Shown here: positions 46,161 through 54,443 of the stretch, piece after piece
Numbering within the stretch: position 1 is the first letter of the stretch
Layout: every line of letters starts with the position of its first letter
Assembly: GCF_028657195.3 (NCBI RefSeq)
Contig: NZ_JANCPR020000008.1
Coordinates: 206,332-270,331 of the forward strand
Direction: 5' to 3'
Length of the DNA stretch: 64,000 bases
DNA from: Streptomyces iconiensis
Lineage (GTDB): Bacteria > Actinomycetota > Actinomycetes > Streptomycetales > Streptomycetaceae
Program-made: the position numbers and the translations under genes
Notes under the pieces: model-generated
What the model saw: only the letters and a program-made list of their open reading frames with translations
Told to the model about the DNA's origin: nothing
The model's database searches: none

Positions 46161-48231
46161 GGTCGGGCAGCCGCAGCGTCGCCAGGTCGTCCCGCGTCGG
46201 CGTGCCCGCGTAGCCGGACAGCCGCAGATCGCGGTAGGCGCAGCTCTTCTCGTACAGCGTGCGCAGGAACCTGCCGTTGCCCAGTTCGTCGATCCACCCC
46301 TGGTCGACGACATGGCCGCTGATGCTGCGCAGCTCCTCCAGGGACTCCTCGTCCCACACGTCGCCGTTGTCGGCGGCCAGCACCTCGCCTATGGAGGTCA
46401 GCTCCAGCGGGCGGTAGCTGGGGAAGTCGACGCGGGTGGTGAAGCGCGAGGAGAGACCGGGGTTCGCGGCCAGCAGCCTGTCCATGCCCTCCGGATAGCC
46501 GGCGAGGATCACCACGAGCTGGCCGCGGTTGTCCTCAGCGCGCTTCAGCAGCACCTGAAGTGCCTCGTCGCCGTACGCGTCGCCCTTGGTGTACCCGGTG
46601 TTGGACAGCGCGTACGCCTCGTCGACGAAGAGCACGCCGCCCAGCGCCGAGTCGATCAGCTCGTTCGCCTTCACCGCCGTCTGGCCCAGGAACTCGCCCA
46701 CCAGGTCGGCCCGTTGGGCCTCGACCAGATGGTCACCGCCCAGCAGCCCGAGCGCGTAGAAGGCGCGGCCCAGGATGCGCGCCACCGTGGTCTTGCCCGT
46801 TCCCGACGGCCCCGAGAAGACGAAGTGCCGCTTCGGCGGCTGCACCGGCAGGCCCTGCCCGGCGCGCAGCCGCGCCATGTGCAACTGAGCGGAGAGCGCC
46901 CGCACCTGACGCTTCACCGGCTCCAGACCGACCATCCGCTCCAACTCGTCCAGGGCCTGCGCCAGCAGCACCGGGTCCGAAGGCCCGGCGGGCAGCCTGT
47001 TGTCCATGCCGGGCCTGCCCTTGCCGGTCATGGCACGCTCGCGCACCACGCCCCCGTCCACGCGTATGGGCTCGGCGGGATCGCCCGAGTCCTCCAGCCG
47101 CAGCGTCTCGGCCGCCGGGTCCAGATCGGGGTCGGCCGTCTCAGCGGCGTCCGGCAGACCGCCGGGCAGATCCTGGGTGTCCTCCGCGTCCCCCGCGTCC
47201 CCCGCGGTGTTCCCCGGACCGCCCGCACGCCCGGCGCCCCCGGGCTGCCCCGTGCCCCCGGCGCTCCCCTGGCCGCCCCCGGAACGGCCGAACGGGCCCG
47301 CGGGACCCGGGCCTTCGAAGTCCTCGCCCTGCTCGGCGGGATCGGCTGTGTCGGCCGCGTCGGCCTGCGGGTCCTGGCCGCGGTCGAACAGCTCCTGTGC
47401 GCCGCCGAGGCCACCGGAGAGCACCGCAGTCGTCAGGTCGTCCGAGGAGCCGCCCATGCTGTCGCCCTCGGCGATGGTCGTCAGGCGTGCCGCCGTGTCC
47501 ATGAAGGCCGGGTCTATCCGGTGCACCGCGCGGTAGAGGGGAAGCGCGGCAGCGCTGCGGCCCGTGCCCTCACGGGCCCGGGCCAGCCAGTACCGCAGCT
47601 CCTTGCGCTGCGGCTGCTCGCTGCGGCACCGCATCAGCGCCGCGGCCAGCAGCGGCTCGGCCTGCCCGTACATCTCCAGCCGCACCCGTGCCATCCCGGC
47701 GAACAGCCCCGCCTCTATGCCCAGCAACTGGTCCTCCACCAGAGGCTCGGTGTGCGCGACCAGCCGCTCCCAGTCCTTGGCCAGGTAGGCACGGCAGGCG
47801 TGCAGGAACCGCACCTGCGGATCGGTCTCCACCGGCGGGCAGCTCGCCAACGCGCGGTCCAGCTCGGCCACATGGCGGCCGTCCAGCCAGTGCGAGGCGT
47901 GTGCGAGCAGCAGATCGCGTTCGTGCTCCAGCACGGGCTGCACCCACCAGCCCAGCCAATACCAGGAGTTGAGGGTGCGTCCATGGCGGGCGCGCTGCTC
48001 ACCGAAGCGGTCCCTGTGGTGGTACATCCGCAGCAACGAGGTGGCGGTGTCGGCCCGCAGCGCGTGCAGGCCGAGCCAGCCGTCCGCCATGCCGGGGTCG
48101 AGCCGCACAGCGGTGCGGAACTCCTCCTCGGCCTGGGCGTATCCGCCGACGGTGTATGCGTCCACCCCGCGCAGCCAGGCGAGTTCGGCCGGGGCGTGCA
48201 GGCCCTGGGGGTCCTGCGTGCCGAAGTTCAT
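46081..48231 (-). CDS. TPR-AAA+ ATPase related to type VII secretion EccA (CbxX/CfqX family)
   Basis: A 716-residue protein. Residues 1-270 are TPR-like helices (LRGVDAYTVGGYAQAEEEFR; RKELRYWLARAREGTGRSAA). Residues about 275-385 are a Gly/Pro/Asp-rich linker. A CbxX/CfqX AAA+ domain follows, with Walker A FSGPSGTGKTTVARILG near residue 470, Walker B GVLFVDEAYAL near 532 and sensor RFTTRVDF. This is the EccA layout, but no EccB, EccC, EccD or EsxA genes are nearby, so it is an orphan with an unknown client. ATG 48231 is preceded by GGGGGA. Convergent overlap of 80 bases with the CNNM/CBS gene. Confidence 0.88.
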   Translation of the reverse strand: MNFGTQDPQGLHAPAELAWLRGVDAYTVGGYAQAEEEFRTAVRLDPGMADGWLGLHALRADTATSLLRMYHHRDRFGEQRARHGRTLNSWYWLGWWVQPVLEHERDLLLAHASHWLDGRHVAELDRALASCPPVETDPQVRFLHACRAYLAKDWERLVAHTEPLVEDQLLGIEAGLFAGMARVRLEMYGQAEPLLAAALMRCRSEQPQRKELRYWLARAREGTGRSAAALPLYRAVHRIDPAFMDTAARLTTIAEGDSMGGSSDDLTTAVLSGGLGGAQELFDRGQDPQADAADTADPAEQGEDFEGPGPAGPFGRSGGGQGSAGGTGQPGGAGRAGGPGNTAGDAGDAEDTQDLPGGLPDAAETADPDLDPAAETLRLEDSGDPAEPIRVDGGVVRERAMTGKGRPGMDNRLPAGPSDPVLLAQALDELERMVGLEPVKRQVRALSAQLHMARLRAGQGLPVQPPKRHFVFSGPSGTGKTTVARILGRAFYALGLLGGDHLVEAQRADLVGEFLGQTAVKANELIDSALGGVLFVDEAYALSNTGYTKGDAYGDEALQVLLKRAEDNRGQLVVILAGYPEGMDRLLAANPGLSSRFTTRVDFPSYRPLELTSIGEVLAADNGDVWDEESLEELRSISGHVVDQGWIDELGNGRFLRTLYEKSCAYRDLRLSGYAGTPTRDDLATLRLPDLMQAYGEVLSGRGPEGPRPDQPPPLG

Positions 48232-48651
48232 CACGTCCCCCACGAAACGTCCCCCGTCATCTGCCGGTTATCACCCGGGGTTCCCACGCTGTTTCGCATC
48301 GTACCCGCGAGCCGCGCGCGGCCGAAGAGCGGAGTACGGGGCGGACTTCGAGCTTCGCGGACACCGGGAGGCCGCCGTGGCAGGGGAACTGGTGATCCCT
48401 GGGGGAGAGGTGACCACGAAGGGTGAGTAAAACGCGGCTGAGCGCTTCCACTTTCCCCTTCTGAGCGCAGAACGAAGCCCCCGGTCACGGGGGAACAACC
48501 GGGGGCTTCGTGTCTGCAGGCGGCCTGCGTAGACCGCTTGTTGGAAACGTAATCTGTCTCAGGCGCGCGGGTCAAGCCGGTCGGGGACCCCGAGCTCGGA
48601 CGATCGCGCTCAACTGGCCCCAGATATACGGAGGGTGACATTCAGGGGTGT
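48232..48651. other. Gap between two minus-strand genes, with a strong terminator
   Basis: A 420-base gap upstream of the AAA+ gene and downstream of the P-loop kinase. It contains the long hairpin at 48472-48511. Bases 48400-48560 are AT-richer than average, consistent with a promoter for the AAA+ gene on the minus strand or for a short RNA ending at the hairpin. No open frame is credible. Confidence 0.5.
48472..48511. terminator. Long perfect hairpin, probable terminator
   Basis: Arms ACGAAGCCCCCGGT (48472-48485) and ACCGGGGGCTTCGT (48498-48511) are perfect 14-bp complements with a 12-base loop. They extend outward with GCAGA/TCTGC-like pairing after one bulge. The stem lies far from both flanking coding regions: 141 bases from the kinase stop at 48652 and 241 from the AAA+ start at 48231. 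Confidence 0.8.
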
Positions 48652-49287
48652 TCATGCCTGCCCCGCAGGGCCCTCCAGCACGGCGTACTCCTCCTGACCC
48701 GCGTACCTCACATGCGCCGCGTGGTACCCAGGCCCCCCGGCCGCCTTCCGCACCAGCCAGTGCGCGTATGGGCGCGAGGGGTCCCGCGCGAAGTGTGCGC
48801 GCTCCGCCGGAATCCAGCCCTCCCAGAACGCGCGCTGTGCCGGCCCGTCCCGCTCCTGCCCCCGCCGCCACGCTTCCCCGCACGGCACATCCATCCACAG
48901 CAGGCAGGCCAGATACGGGCGCAGCGCGGCACGCCCCGCGCCCACGCCCTCCACCAGCACCACCGGCGCCGGCGGCAGCACGGCCTCCGAGGTGCGGGCG
49001 CGCTCCACCCAGTCGTAGACCTCGTACCGCGCGCTCTCCCCGCGCCCCAGAGGCGCGAGCACCTGATCCGCGAGCCGGTCGGTCCAGTCGAAGAGCACGT
49101 CATGGGCGGCGAGGTCGTCCAGATGCAGCACCGGCACTCCGCCCAGCTCGGCCGAGAGCAGCGCGGCCAGCGTCGTCTTGCCCGAACCCGCGTGCCCGTC
49201 CACACCGACCAGCCGCACCGGCCCGCACGAGGGCGGGAGCGCTGTCAGGCGCGACGAGAGGGCTTCGGCGGAGAGGAGAGCGGGCAT
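48652..49287 (-). CDS. P-loop uridine kinase-like protein
   Basis: A 211-residue nucleoside/small-molecule kinase-like protein. Walker A is VRLVGVDGHAGSGKTTLAAL, followed by VPVLHLDDLAAHDVLFDW, VVLVEGVGAGRAALRPYL (Walker B) and the LID-like RRGQERDG with downstream WIPAERAHFARDPSRPYAHW. This matches the uridine-kinase-like family of Streptomyces. The substrate is not proven. ATG 49287 has GAGGGG immediately upstream and a TACGCT -10-like box, so it may be leaderless. The frame is open to 49611 through repeats, which is not coding. Confidence 0.85.
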   Translation of the reverse strand: MPALLSAEALSSRLTALPPSCGPVRLVGVDGHAGSGKTTLAALLSAELGGVPVLHLDDLAAHDVLFDWTDRLADQVLAPLGRGESARYEVYDWVERARTSEAVLPPAPVVLVEGVGAGRAALRPYLACLLWMDVPCGEAWRRGQERDGPAQRAFWEGWIPAERAHFARDPSRPYAHWLVRKAAGGPGYHAAHVRYAGQEEYAVLEGPAGQA

Positions 49288-49709
49288 CCCCTCAGCGTAC
49301 GTGCGGGGCTTGGCCAATGATCGACACCAGTGGCCCAGGCCAATGACGGCGGCGTGCCGTAGGGCCGAAGCCCTGGCACGCGCCTTCCGGAGCCGCGATA
49401 GTTGGCTTCCGCCACACCGCCCGGCGCCGCCCGGCACCGCACGGCTGATCCACGTACGGCTTCCGACGCACGCCGATCCACACAGAGCTTCCGACGCACG
49501 GCTGAGATCCAGTACGGCTTCCGATCCACGTACGGCCTCCGATCCCACGTAGGCACACACCGTTTCCGGGGTACGGCTTCCCGAGCGGCATGCCGCACGC
49601 ACACGTCCCACGCACTACGTCCCACGGGCGGCGTCCCGCGCACCACACCGCACGCACCGCCTCGCACGTTCCGCTTCACGCACCGACCCACCGACTGGGG
49701 GCACACCGT
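49288..49709. other. Divergent gap with degenerate GATCC-headed repeats
   Basis: A 422-base gap between the kinase (minus) and the C39 peptidase (plus). It contains the repeats at 49447-49552 and further CGTCCCACG- and CACGCACCG-type repeats at 49600-49690. Promoters for both genes must be here, but no clear -10/-35 pair stands out. Confidence 0.5.
49447..49552. repeat. Degenerate direct repeats headed by GATCCACGTACGGC
   Basis: At least four units begin GATCCA(C) and continue with (C)GTACGGCTTCC: at 49447, 49475, 49506 and 49523, plus a partial one at 49541. Unit length varies between 17 and 31 bases because some carry a GACGCACG extension. Further GTACGGCTTCC copies occur near 49570. Confidence 0.75.
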
Positions 49710-51119
49710 ATGACCAGCAGACCCGCCAACCGCCGCACCGTTCTGGCAGCCGCCGTCGCCGTTGCCGCATCGGCCGCCGCGGCACCCGTAGCCCTGGCAG
49801 CCGACAGCCGGTCGGGCGGTGCCACGGGCGCCGCGGGAACCGGCCGCCCGGGGAGCCCCGGCCGCCCTGGCAAGGCGGAGACACATGTGGACCTGCACAC
49901 CTGGAGCTCGCGCAAGGACTGGTCGGCGGGCGAGGCCAAGGGCACGCGCGCCGAGGGAGGCGCACGCCCCGGCATCGTGCTGGCGACCCCCGCAGGCACC
50001 GTCGAGTACGCGGACCCGCATACCGGCAGGACCGCGACCTGGGAGTACGCCACCTGGACCTCACCGCGCCACAAGTCCGCCGTACCGGCAGGCGAGATCA
50101 TCGCCTCCTGGAACGCGCACACACCCGGCGGCACCTGGATCAGGACGGAGGTGCAGGGTACGTACACGGACGGCAAGGACACCCCGTGGTACACGCTCGG
50201 CATCTGGACGGCGGGCGACGGCGACGACGTGCCGCGCCGCACCTCCATCGACGATCAGACCGACGGCAAGAGCACCGTCTACACCGACACCCTCTCCATC
50301 GACGACCTCGACACCGGGCTCCGGATCGCCTCCTACCGCCTGCGCCTCACCCTCTACCGGGCCCCCGGCGGCACGACCCCCAAGGTATGGCTGGCCGGAG
50401 CGATGGCCTCGGCCGTGCCCGACCGCTTCGAGGTCCCCGCGTCCGAGCCGGGGCTCGGCAAGGCCGTCGAGCTGAAGGTGCCGCGCTACTCGCAGGAGAT
50501 CCACAAGGGCCAGTACCCCGAGTACGACAACGGGGGAGAGGCGTGGTGCAGCCCCACCTCCTCGCAGATGATCATCGAGTTCTGGGGCCGTAAGCCCACC
50601 CCCGAAGACCTCGCCTGGGTGAACCCCGACTACGCGGACCCCCAGGTGTGCCACGCGGCGCGCTACACGTTCGACTACCAGTACGAAGGCTGCGGCAACT
50701 GGCCCTTCAACGCGGCCTACGCCAGCACGTACAAGGACATGCGTGCCGTCGTCACCCGCCTCGACACCCTCACCCAGGCGGAGGAGTTCATCGCGGCCGG
50801 CATCCCCCTCATCACCTCCCAGTCCTTCATCAAGTCCGAACTCGACGGCGCCGGCTACGGCACGGCCGGCCACCTCATGACCGTCATCGGCTTCACCAAG
50901 TCCGGCGACGTCATCGCCAACGACCCCGCGTCCCCCGACAACCCCTCGGTCCGCCACGTCTACAAACGCCGCCAGTTCGAGAACATCTGGCTGCGGACGA
51001 AGCGGAAGGACGCCGACGGCAAGGTCAAGTCCGGTACGGGCGGTGTGTGTTACGTCTACTTTCCGGCTAAAATCTCCGCAGTTCAGAGGCGGGTTCTCAG
51101 GAAACACGGGGTCTGCTGA
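49710..51119 (+). CDS. Secreted C39-family cysteine peptidase
   Basis: A 469-residue exported protein. A Tat-type signal occupies residues 1-31 (NRRTVLAAAVAVAASAAAAP), followed by a Gly/Pro spacer and a beta-rich N-terminal domain. The papain-like domain has its nucleophile Cys280 in GGEAWCSPTSSQM, His388 in YGTAGHLMTVIGF and Asp405 in IANDPASPDNPSV. It probably cleaves peptides outside the cell, and the family is widespread in Streptomyces. ATG 49710. It is the last chromosomal gene before the integrative element. Its C-terminus (FPAKISAVQRRVLRKHGVC) looks complete rather than truncated. Confidence 0.88.
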   Translation: MTSRPANRRTVLAAAVAVAASAAAAPVALAADSRSGGATGAAGTGRPGSPGRPGKAETHVDLHTWSSRKDWSAGEAKGTRAEGGARPGIVLATPAGTVEYADPHTGRTATWEYATWTSPRHKSAVPAGEIIASWNAHTPGGTWIRTEVQGTYTDGKDTPWYTLGIWTAGDGDDVPRRTSIDDQTDGKSTVYTDTLSIDDLDTGLRIASYRLRLTLYRAPGGTTPKVWLAGAMASAVPDRFEVPASEPGLGKAVELKVPRYSQEIHKGQYPEYDNGGEAWCSPTSSQMIIEFWGRKPTPEDLAWVNPDYADPQVCHAARYTFDYQYEGCGNWPFNAAYASTYKDMRAVVTRLDTLTQAEEFIAAGIPLITSQSFIKSELDGAGYGTAGHLMTVIGFTKSGDVIANDPASPDNPSVRHVYKRRQFENIWLRTKRKDADGKVKSGTGGVCYVYFPAKISAVQRRVLRKHGVC

Positions 51120-51125
51120 CGAGGC

Positions 51126-51161
51126 GACGCCCCCGACGGGTGACTATCCGTCGGGGGCGTC
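51126..51161. terminator. Hairpin between C39 peptidase and integrase
   Basis: Perfect 14-bp arms GACGCCCCCGACGG (51126-51139) and CCGTCGGGGGCGTC (51148-51161) enclose an 8-base loop. They lie 6 bases after the peptidase stop and 45 bases from the convergent integrase stop. Likely a bidirectional terminator, and close to the chromosome-element junction. Confidence 0.82.
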
Positions 51162-51206
51162 AATGCGTTGATCCACATCCCGCAAGGGAGTTCTGAGGGA
51201 GAAGCG

Positions 51207-52475
51207 CTAGAGATCTTGAAACCAGTCATCCATGGCGGCCCGCCCTCGACCGTCCGCCTCAGGCATCATGTGCGCGTAGATCCGCAACGTGATCGCCGGG
51301 TCCTTGTGGCCTAGCCACTTCGATACTGCCACGATCGTCTCTCGGGCGTGAAGCTGCACGCTCGCGAACGTATGCCGCAGTACGTGGAATCCATCCTCCC
51401 GCGCCTCCGCGTACTTCTTGACCGGGCGCTGCCGCTTCCCTTGCCGCACGGTCTCCGGCGGCGGGATGACCCCTGCCGCGGCGAGCGCAGGCTTCCATTG
51501 CCGCAGGTTCCAACTGTCCCGGCGCAGGGCCGTACCGCTCGGGGTCGTGAACAACAGACGGTAAGTCTGCGGTGCGCGTTCCTTCGTGTCGCGCTCCGTC
51601 TGCGGAGGTGCCGAGTCCCCCCAGGGAAGGGTGATCTCTACCGGGGGAAACGCCGCTATGTGCTCACGCAGACGTCTCCGCACATGAGCGGACGCCGGGA
51701 CCGTGCGCGTCTTTTGCCCTTTGGGGAGAGCGAACACGAGCTTCGCGCCGAGCTTCTTCACCTGCCGGCGCACGTGGATCACCTCGGCGGCATCGTCGAT
51801 GTCGCCCTCGGCGAGTCCGAAGACCTCTCCCTGTCGCATGCCGACCCCGACGCCGACATCCACCGTGGCCCTGTACCGAGGAGCAAGCGAGGCCCGGACG
51901 AGACGGATGCGATCCCGAGCCCACGGTTGGACCCGTCGCTCGGGAACGACCGGCAACACGACCGTCTTGGTCTTGCACGGATTCTTCCGTATGCGCTCAT
52001 CATCGACCGCGTGTTGAAGCACGGCGGAGAGATAGCCCCACACCTCGTGCGTAGTCGCCGGACCGAGCCGAGGCTCCAGATCCTTGATGAAGCCGCGCAG
52101 CTCTGGCGCCTTGAGCGCGGCGAGTCGCTGGTCACCCAGCAGGGTGTCGACATGGTCGAGTCGGCTGCGGACCGTTGCAGCGGTGCCCGGGTCGCCGCTC
52201 GGCCGGTTCGGCAGATACTCAGTCCGGATGTACGTTCGGAGCGTCATCGCCCCGCGGGCCGGGTCCAGAAAGTCGCCCGTGTTGGTCTCGTGTTCAGCCT
52301 TGGCCTTCCAGCGCTTCGCGGCGTCGATGGTCTCGAAGCTTTTCCTGCGGACGCCGGGTATCCCGCACACCCGGTAGCGCTTGGTATTGCTGCCGTACAG
52401 CGTGGTCCGCTCGCGCTTGCCGGTCTCCTTGTTCGGGCGCTTCTTCAGCCACCGATCTTCGATGTAGCCGGCCAC
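51207..52475 (-). CDS. int: Tyrosine-type site-specific integrase
   Basis: A 422-residue phage-type tyrosine recombinase. The N-terminus is AGYIEDRWLKKRPNKETGK. The core-binding SAM-like domain covers about 75-165, and the catalytic domain carries Arg in GVGMRQGEVFGLAEGD, then HVLRHTFASVQLHA, WLGHKDPAITLRIYAHMM with the nucleophilic Tyr. The full R-H-R-H-Y set is present, so it should be active. GTG 52475 follows GGGGAGGGG; its first 31 bases overlap the 3' end of the ImmA-like gene, so the two are co-transcribed. Confidence 0.95.
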   Translation of the reverse strand: MAGYIEDRWLKKRPNKETGKRERTTLYGSNTKRYRVCGIPGVRRKSFETIDAAKRWKAKAEHETNTGDFLDPARGAMTLRTYIRTEYLPNRPSGDPGTAATVRSRLDHVDTLLGDQRLAALKAPELRGFIKDLEPRLGPATTHEVWGYLSAVLQHAVDDERIRKNPCKTKTVVLPVVPERRVQPWARDRIRLVRASLAPRYRATVDVGVGVGMRQGEVFGLAEGDIDDAAEVIHVRRQVKKLGAKLVFALPKGQKTRTVPASAHVRRRLREHIAAFPPVEITLPWGDSAPPQTERDTKERAPQTYRLLFTTPSGTALRRDSWNLRQWKPALAAAGVIPPPETVRQGKRQRPVKKYAEAREDGFHVLRHTFASVQLHARETIVAVSKWLGHKDPAITLRIYAHMMPEADGRGRAAMDDWFQDL

Positions 52476-52894
52476 GGCCACCCCTCCCCTTCGAGGTCGC
52501 GGAGGCGGATACGGAGCACGCGTTCGGTGACGCGCAGGTCGTGCGCAGCCAGGCGTATCTCGTCGGCCCACTGAGCGACCTCGCACAGGTCCGATATAGC
52601 CACCAACTTACGGGCCGCTTCGAGATCGGCGTCGCGTTCTTGCCGAACCGCCAAGACCCCCGTGGCGCACCCGTCATGACCGGCGAGCACATGCTCCACC
52701 TCGTGCGCCAGGACGCAACGTTCCTGGACCGTGCTGAGACCGGAAGCGATCACGATCTTCCGCCTGCTGTGTGACCAGACCCCCCACGTATCGCGCAGCC
52801 AGGTCCGGATCACGGTGACTCCGAGCAGGTCCAGCGCGTGATGTGGTGAGTAATGCCTGCCTGTCTCAATGAGGAACGGCTCGGCCGCAGACAT
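52445..52894 (-). CDS. ImmA/IrrE-family metallopeptidase-like protein
   Basis: A 149-residue protein. The zinc-binding HExxH motif is HEVEH at residues 64-68 (CVLAHEVEHVLAGHDG), followed by the downstream acidic ligand in RQERDADLEAARKLV. IrrE/ImmA proteins cleave XRE-type phage repressors to trigger excision. Here it lies between the repressor and int, exactly that context. ATG 52894 has GAGGGGG upstream. An imperfect palindrome GTACATGTGTAC (52949-52960) lies in its promoter region. Confidence 0.9.
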   Translation of the reverse strand: MSAAEPFLIETGRHYSPHHALDLLGVTVIRTWLRDTWGVWSHSRRKIVIASGLSTVQERCVLAHEVEHVLAGHDGCATGVLAVRQERDADLEAARKLVAISDLCEVAQWADEIRLAAHDLRVTERVLRIRLRDLEGEGWPWPATSKIGG

Positions 52895-53126
52895 GGAAAC
52901 GCCCCCTCGTGATGCATGGTGCACGTGCGGCGCTGGGGAGGCGTGAACGTACATGTGTACCTGATGTGCCGTAAGCAAAGGAAGGAAAGAACAGGAAAAC
53001 GTTCAACTTTCTTCCTAAACCTGCGCGTTGGTGGATCAAGCGGCCACACCAACATCACCCACCGCCTGGCCAGGGCGACACCTGGAGTACGAGACGAGAC
53101 TCGGCACGGGGTAGAGGGTTGTACGG

Positions 53127-53678
53127 CTACTCGCCGTCGAGGGCCCGTGCGATGCGATGAGCGTCGTCCACGGCCGCGCCCTCACCCTCGGCGTGCGGGC
53201 GGTACGCGGCGAGCCCGTAACTCCGCGCCGACGGCAGCGATGCGACGAGCTGGTCGGCGAGCCGGTCGAACTCGTCGCGCAGGTGGGGGTCCCCGCCTAG
53301 CGCAACGACACCGCGGGAGAACGCATACACCGCGGGGAGCATCTCCAGCAGGCCGGCGCGTGTGAGGCGGGCAGTCGTTGATCCGAGGTCCGCACTCTTG
53401 GCAGAGGTCAGGACGGCGGCGGGGTCTTCACCGGCAAGGATGCGGTCGACCCAGCCGGGCTTCCAGCCGAGTGCGGCCACGATGAGTTCGGTCGAGGGGA
53501 ACTTGTCATCCAGTTCGGGGACATCTCCACGCTCGATCGCGCCGATGGTCCGAGCCGAGACCTTGTGTCCGTTCTCCCTGATGCGCTGAGACAGCTTCTC
53601 CATGCTGGAGAAGCCTTTCTTGATGCGGTCGTCACGGATGGCTCTGCCGAGGGCGGCGTATGCCTGGGCTCGGTCCAT
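53127..53678 (-). CDS. XRE-family repressor of the element
   Basis: A 183-residue protein with an XRE HTH in the first 60-80 residues (MDRAQAYAALGRAIRDDRIK; EKLSQRIRENGHKVSARTIG; AIERGD) and a C-terminal helical region (FSRGVVALGGDPHLRDEFDR). It is the likely lysogeny repressor and the probable target of the ImmA-like protease. It diverges from the small XRE/Cro-like gene at 53852 across an AT-richer control region. ATG 53678; a longer frame to 53798 crosses the probable promoter and is rejected. Confidence 0.85.
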   Translation of the reverse strand: MDRAQAYAALGRAIRDDRIKKGFSSMEKLSQRIRENGHKVSARTIGAIERGDVPELDDKFPSTELIVAALGWKPGWVDRILAGEDPAAVLTSAKSADLGSTTARLTRAGLLEMLPAVYAFSRGVVALGGDPHLRDEFDRLADQLVASLPSARSYGLAAYRPHAEGEGAAVDDAHRIARALDGE

Positions 53679-53851
53679 GTGACGGTCCACCGTCCGGTTG
53701 GGCAACAGGAAGCAACGACAGGCACAACCTATCAAGATCGTTTCACTTGGGGCAGTCAGGTTCCAGTCGTTGACCTGCACGCTTCCCACTTTTGCCAACT
53801 ACTGCCGATGAAACTCTTGCGCACCTTCCTATACCTGCCTACTCTTGCCAT
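53679..53851. promoter_or_regulatory. Divergent lysogeny/early control region
   Basis: A 173-base region noticeably AT-richer than its surroundings separates repressor and Cro-like gene. The plus strand has TACTCT about 7-12 bases before the ATG at 53852, giving a leaderless early transcript. The CTCTTGC sequence recurs (near 53815 and 53842), and CTTTTGCCAACTACTGCC lies just upstream. These repeats are candidates for repressor binding. Confidence 0.55.
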
Positions 53852-54100
53852 ATGCAAGCGCGAGGATGCGAGATCCGGCGCCAGCGCGAGGAGAGCGGCT
53901 ATGGCCTGACGGCCTTCGCCGGGCGGATCGGCATCTCACCCTCGTGGCTCTCCCGGGTCGAACGAGACCAAGCCAACCCAAGCCCTGACCTGCTCAGACG
54001 CATCGCACTTGAGCTGGATGGCGAGCAGCAGGCCAGGGTCGCGATCTCCCGGATCGCCCACACCCACGAGGGACGTGATGGAGACAACCCAGCGGACTGA
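53852..54100 (+). CDS. Small XRE-family (Cro-like) DNA-binding protein
   Basis: An 82-residue protein that is almost entirely one XRE HTH: EIRRQREESGYGLTAFAGRI then SPSWLSRVERDQANPSPDLL. It lies opposite the larger repressor, the position of a Cro-type protein that opens the early operon. The ATG at 53852 is just after a TACTCT -10-like sequence, suggesting leaderless translation. Its 3' end overlaps the next gene by 23 bases. Confidence 0.82.
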   Translation: MQARGCEIRRQREESGYGLTAFAGRIGISPSWLSRVERDQANPSPDLLRRIALELDGEQQARVAISRIAHTHEGRDGDNPAD

Positions 54101-54359
54101 AGAGTCCCCCCACCTCACGGTTGCCGAGCTGGCAGCCCGCTGGCACACGACCGAGAACGCCATCTACCACCTTCGGCATCGGCGGAAGTTGCCACCGGCA
54201 ATTTCAGGTGGCCGAAAGCTCCTGTGGCCGCGCACGGCGATCGAGGAATACGAGGCCGGCGAGATAGCGACCGACCCGCAGAGCCCGCTCAACGACCCGG
54301 TCGACGCGCCGGTCGAGCGGAAGCGCGGGCAGCGCCGAGTGCGCCGCACCGCGGCCTGA
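54078..54359 (+). CDS. Excisionase-like MerR/HTH_17 protein
   Basis: A 93-residue winged-helix protein of the excisionase family: LTVAELAARWHTTENAIYHL, then RRKLPPAISGGRKLLWPRTA and IEEYE. The basic tail is QRRVRRTAA. Such proteins bend att DNA and direct a tyrosine integrase to excise, so this is the best Xis candidate for the int gene at 51207. ATG 54078; a GTG one codon upstream also has the GAGGGA ribosome site. Confidence 0.82.
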   Translation: METTQRTEESPHLTVAELAARWHTTENAIYHLRHRRKLPPAISGGRKLLWPRTAIEEYEAGEIATDPQSPLNDPVDAPVERKRGQRRVRRTAA

Positions 54360-54443
54360 CCCGCATGAAGCGGGGCCGTCCGCCCTGCCAGGCGTGACGA
54401 CCCCTGACCTCACCACACCACCATCAGAAAGAGAGGTAAGGCC

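Noticed and set aside
46081..48231. Type VII secretion locus
   Set aside because: Only the EccA-like ATPase is present; no Esx, EccB, EccC or EccD sequences were seen.
48515..48600. tRNA or other structured RNA next to the hairpin at 48472
   Set aside because: No T-loop GGTTCGAATCC-like sequence or acceptor stem can be paired. Only the hairpin itself is supported.
49288..49611. N-terminal extension of the P-loop kinase
   Set aside because: The extension is encoded by degenerate repeats with Ser-Glu-Ala-Val-type peptides. The ATG at 49287 precedes the Walker A domain at normal distance.
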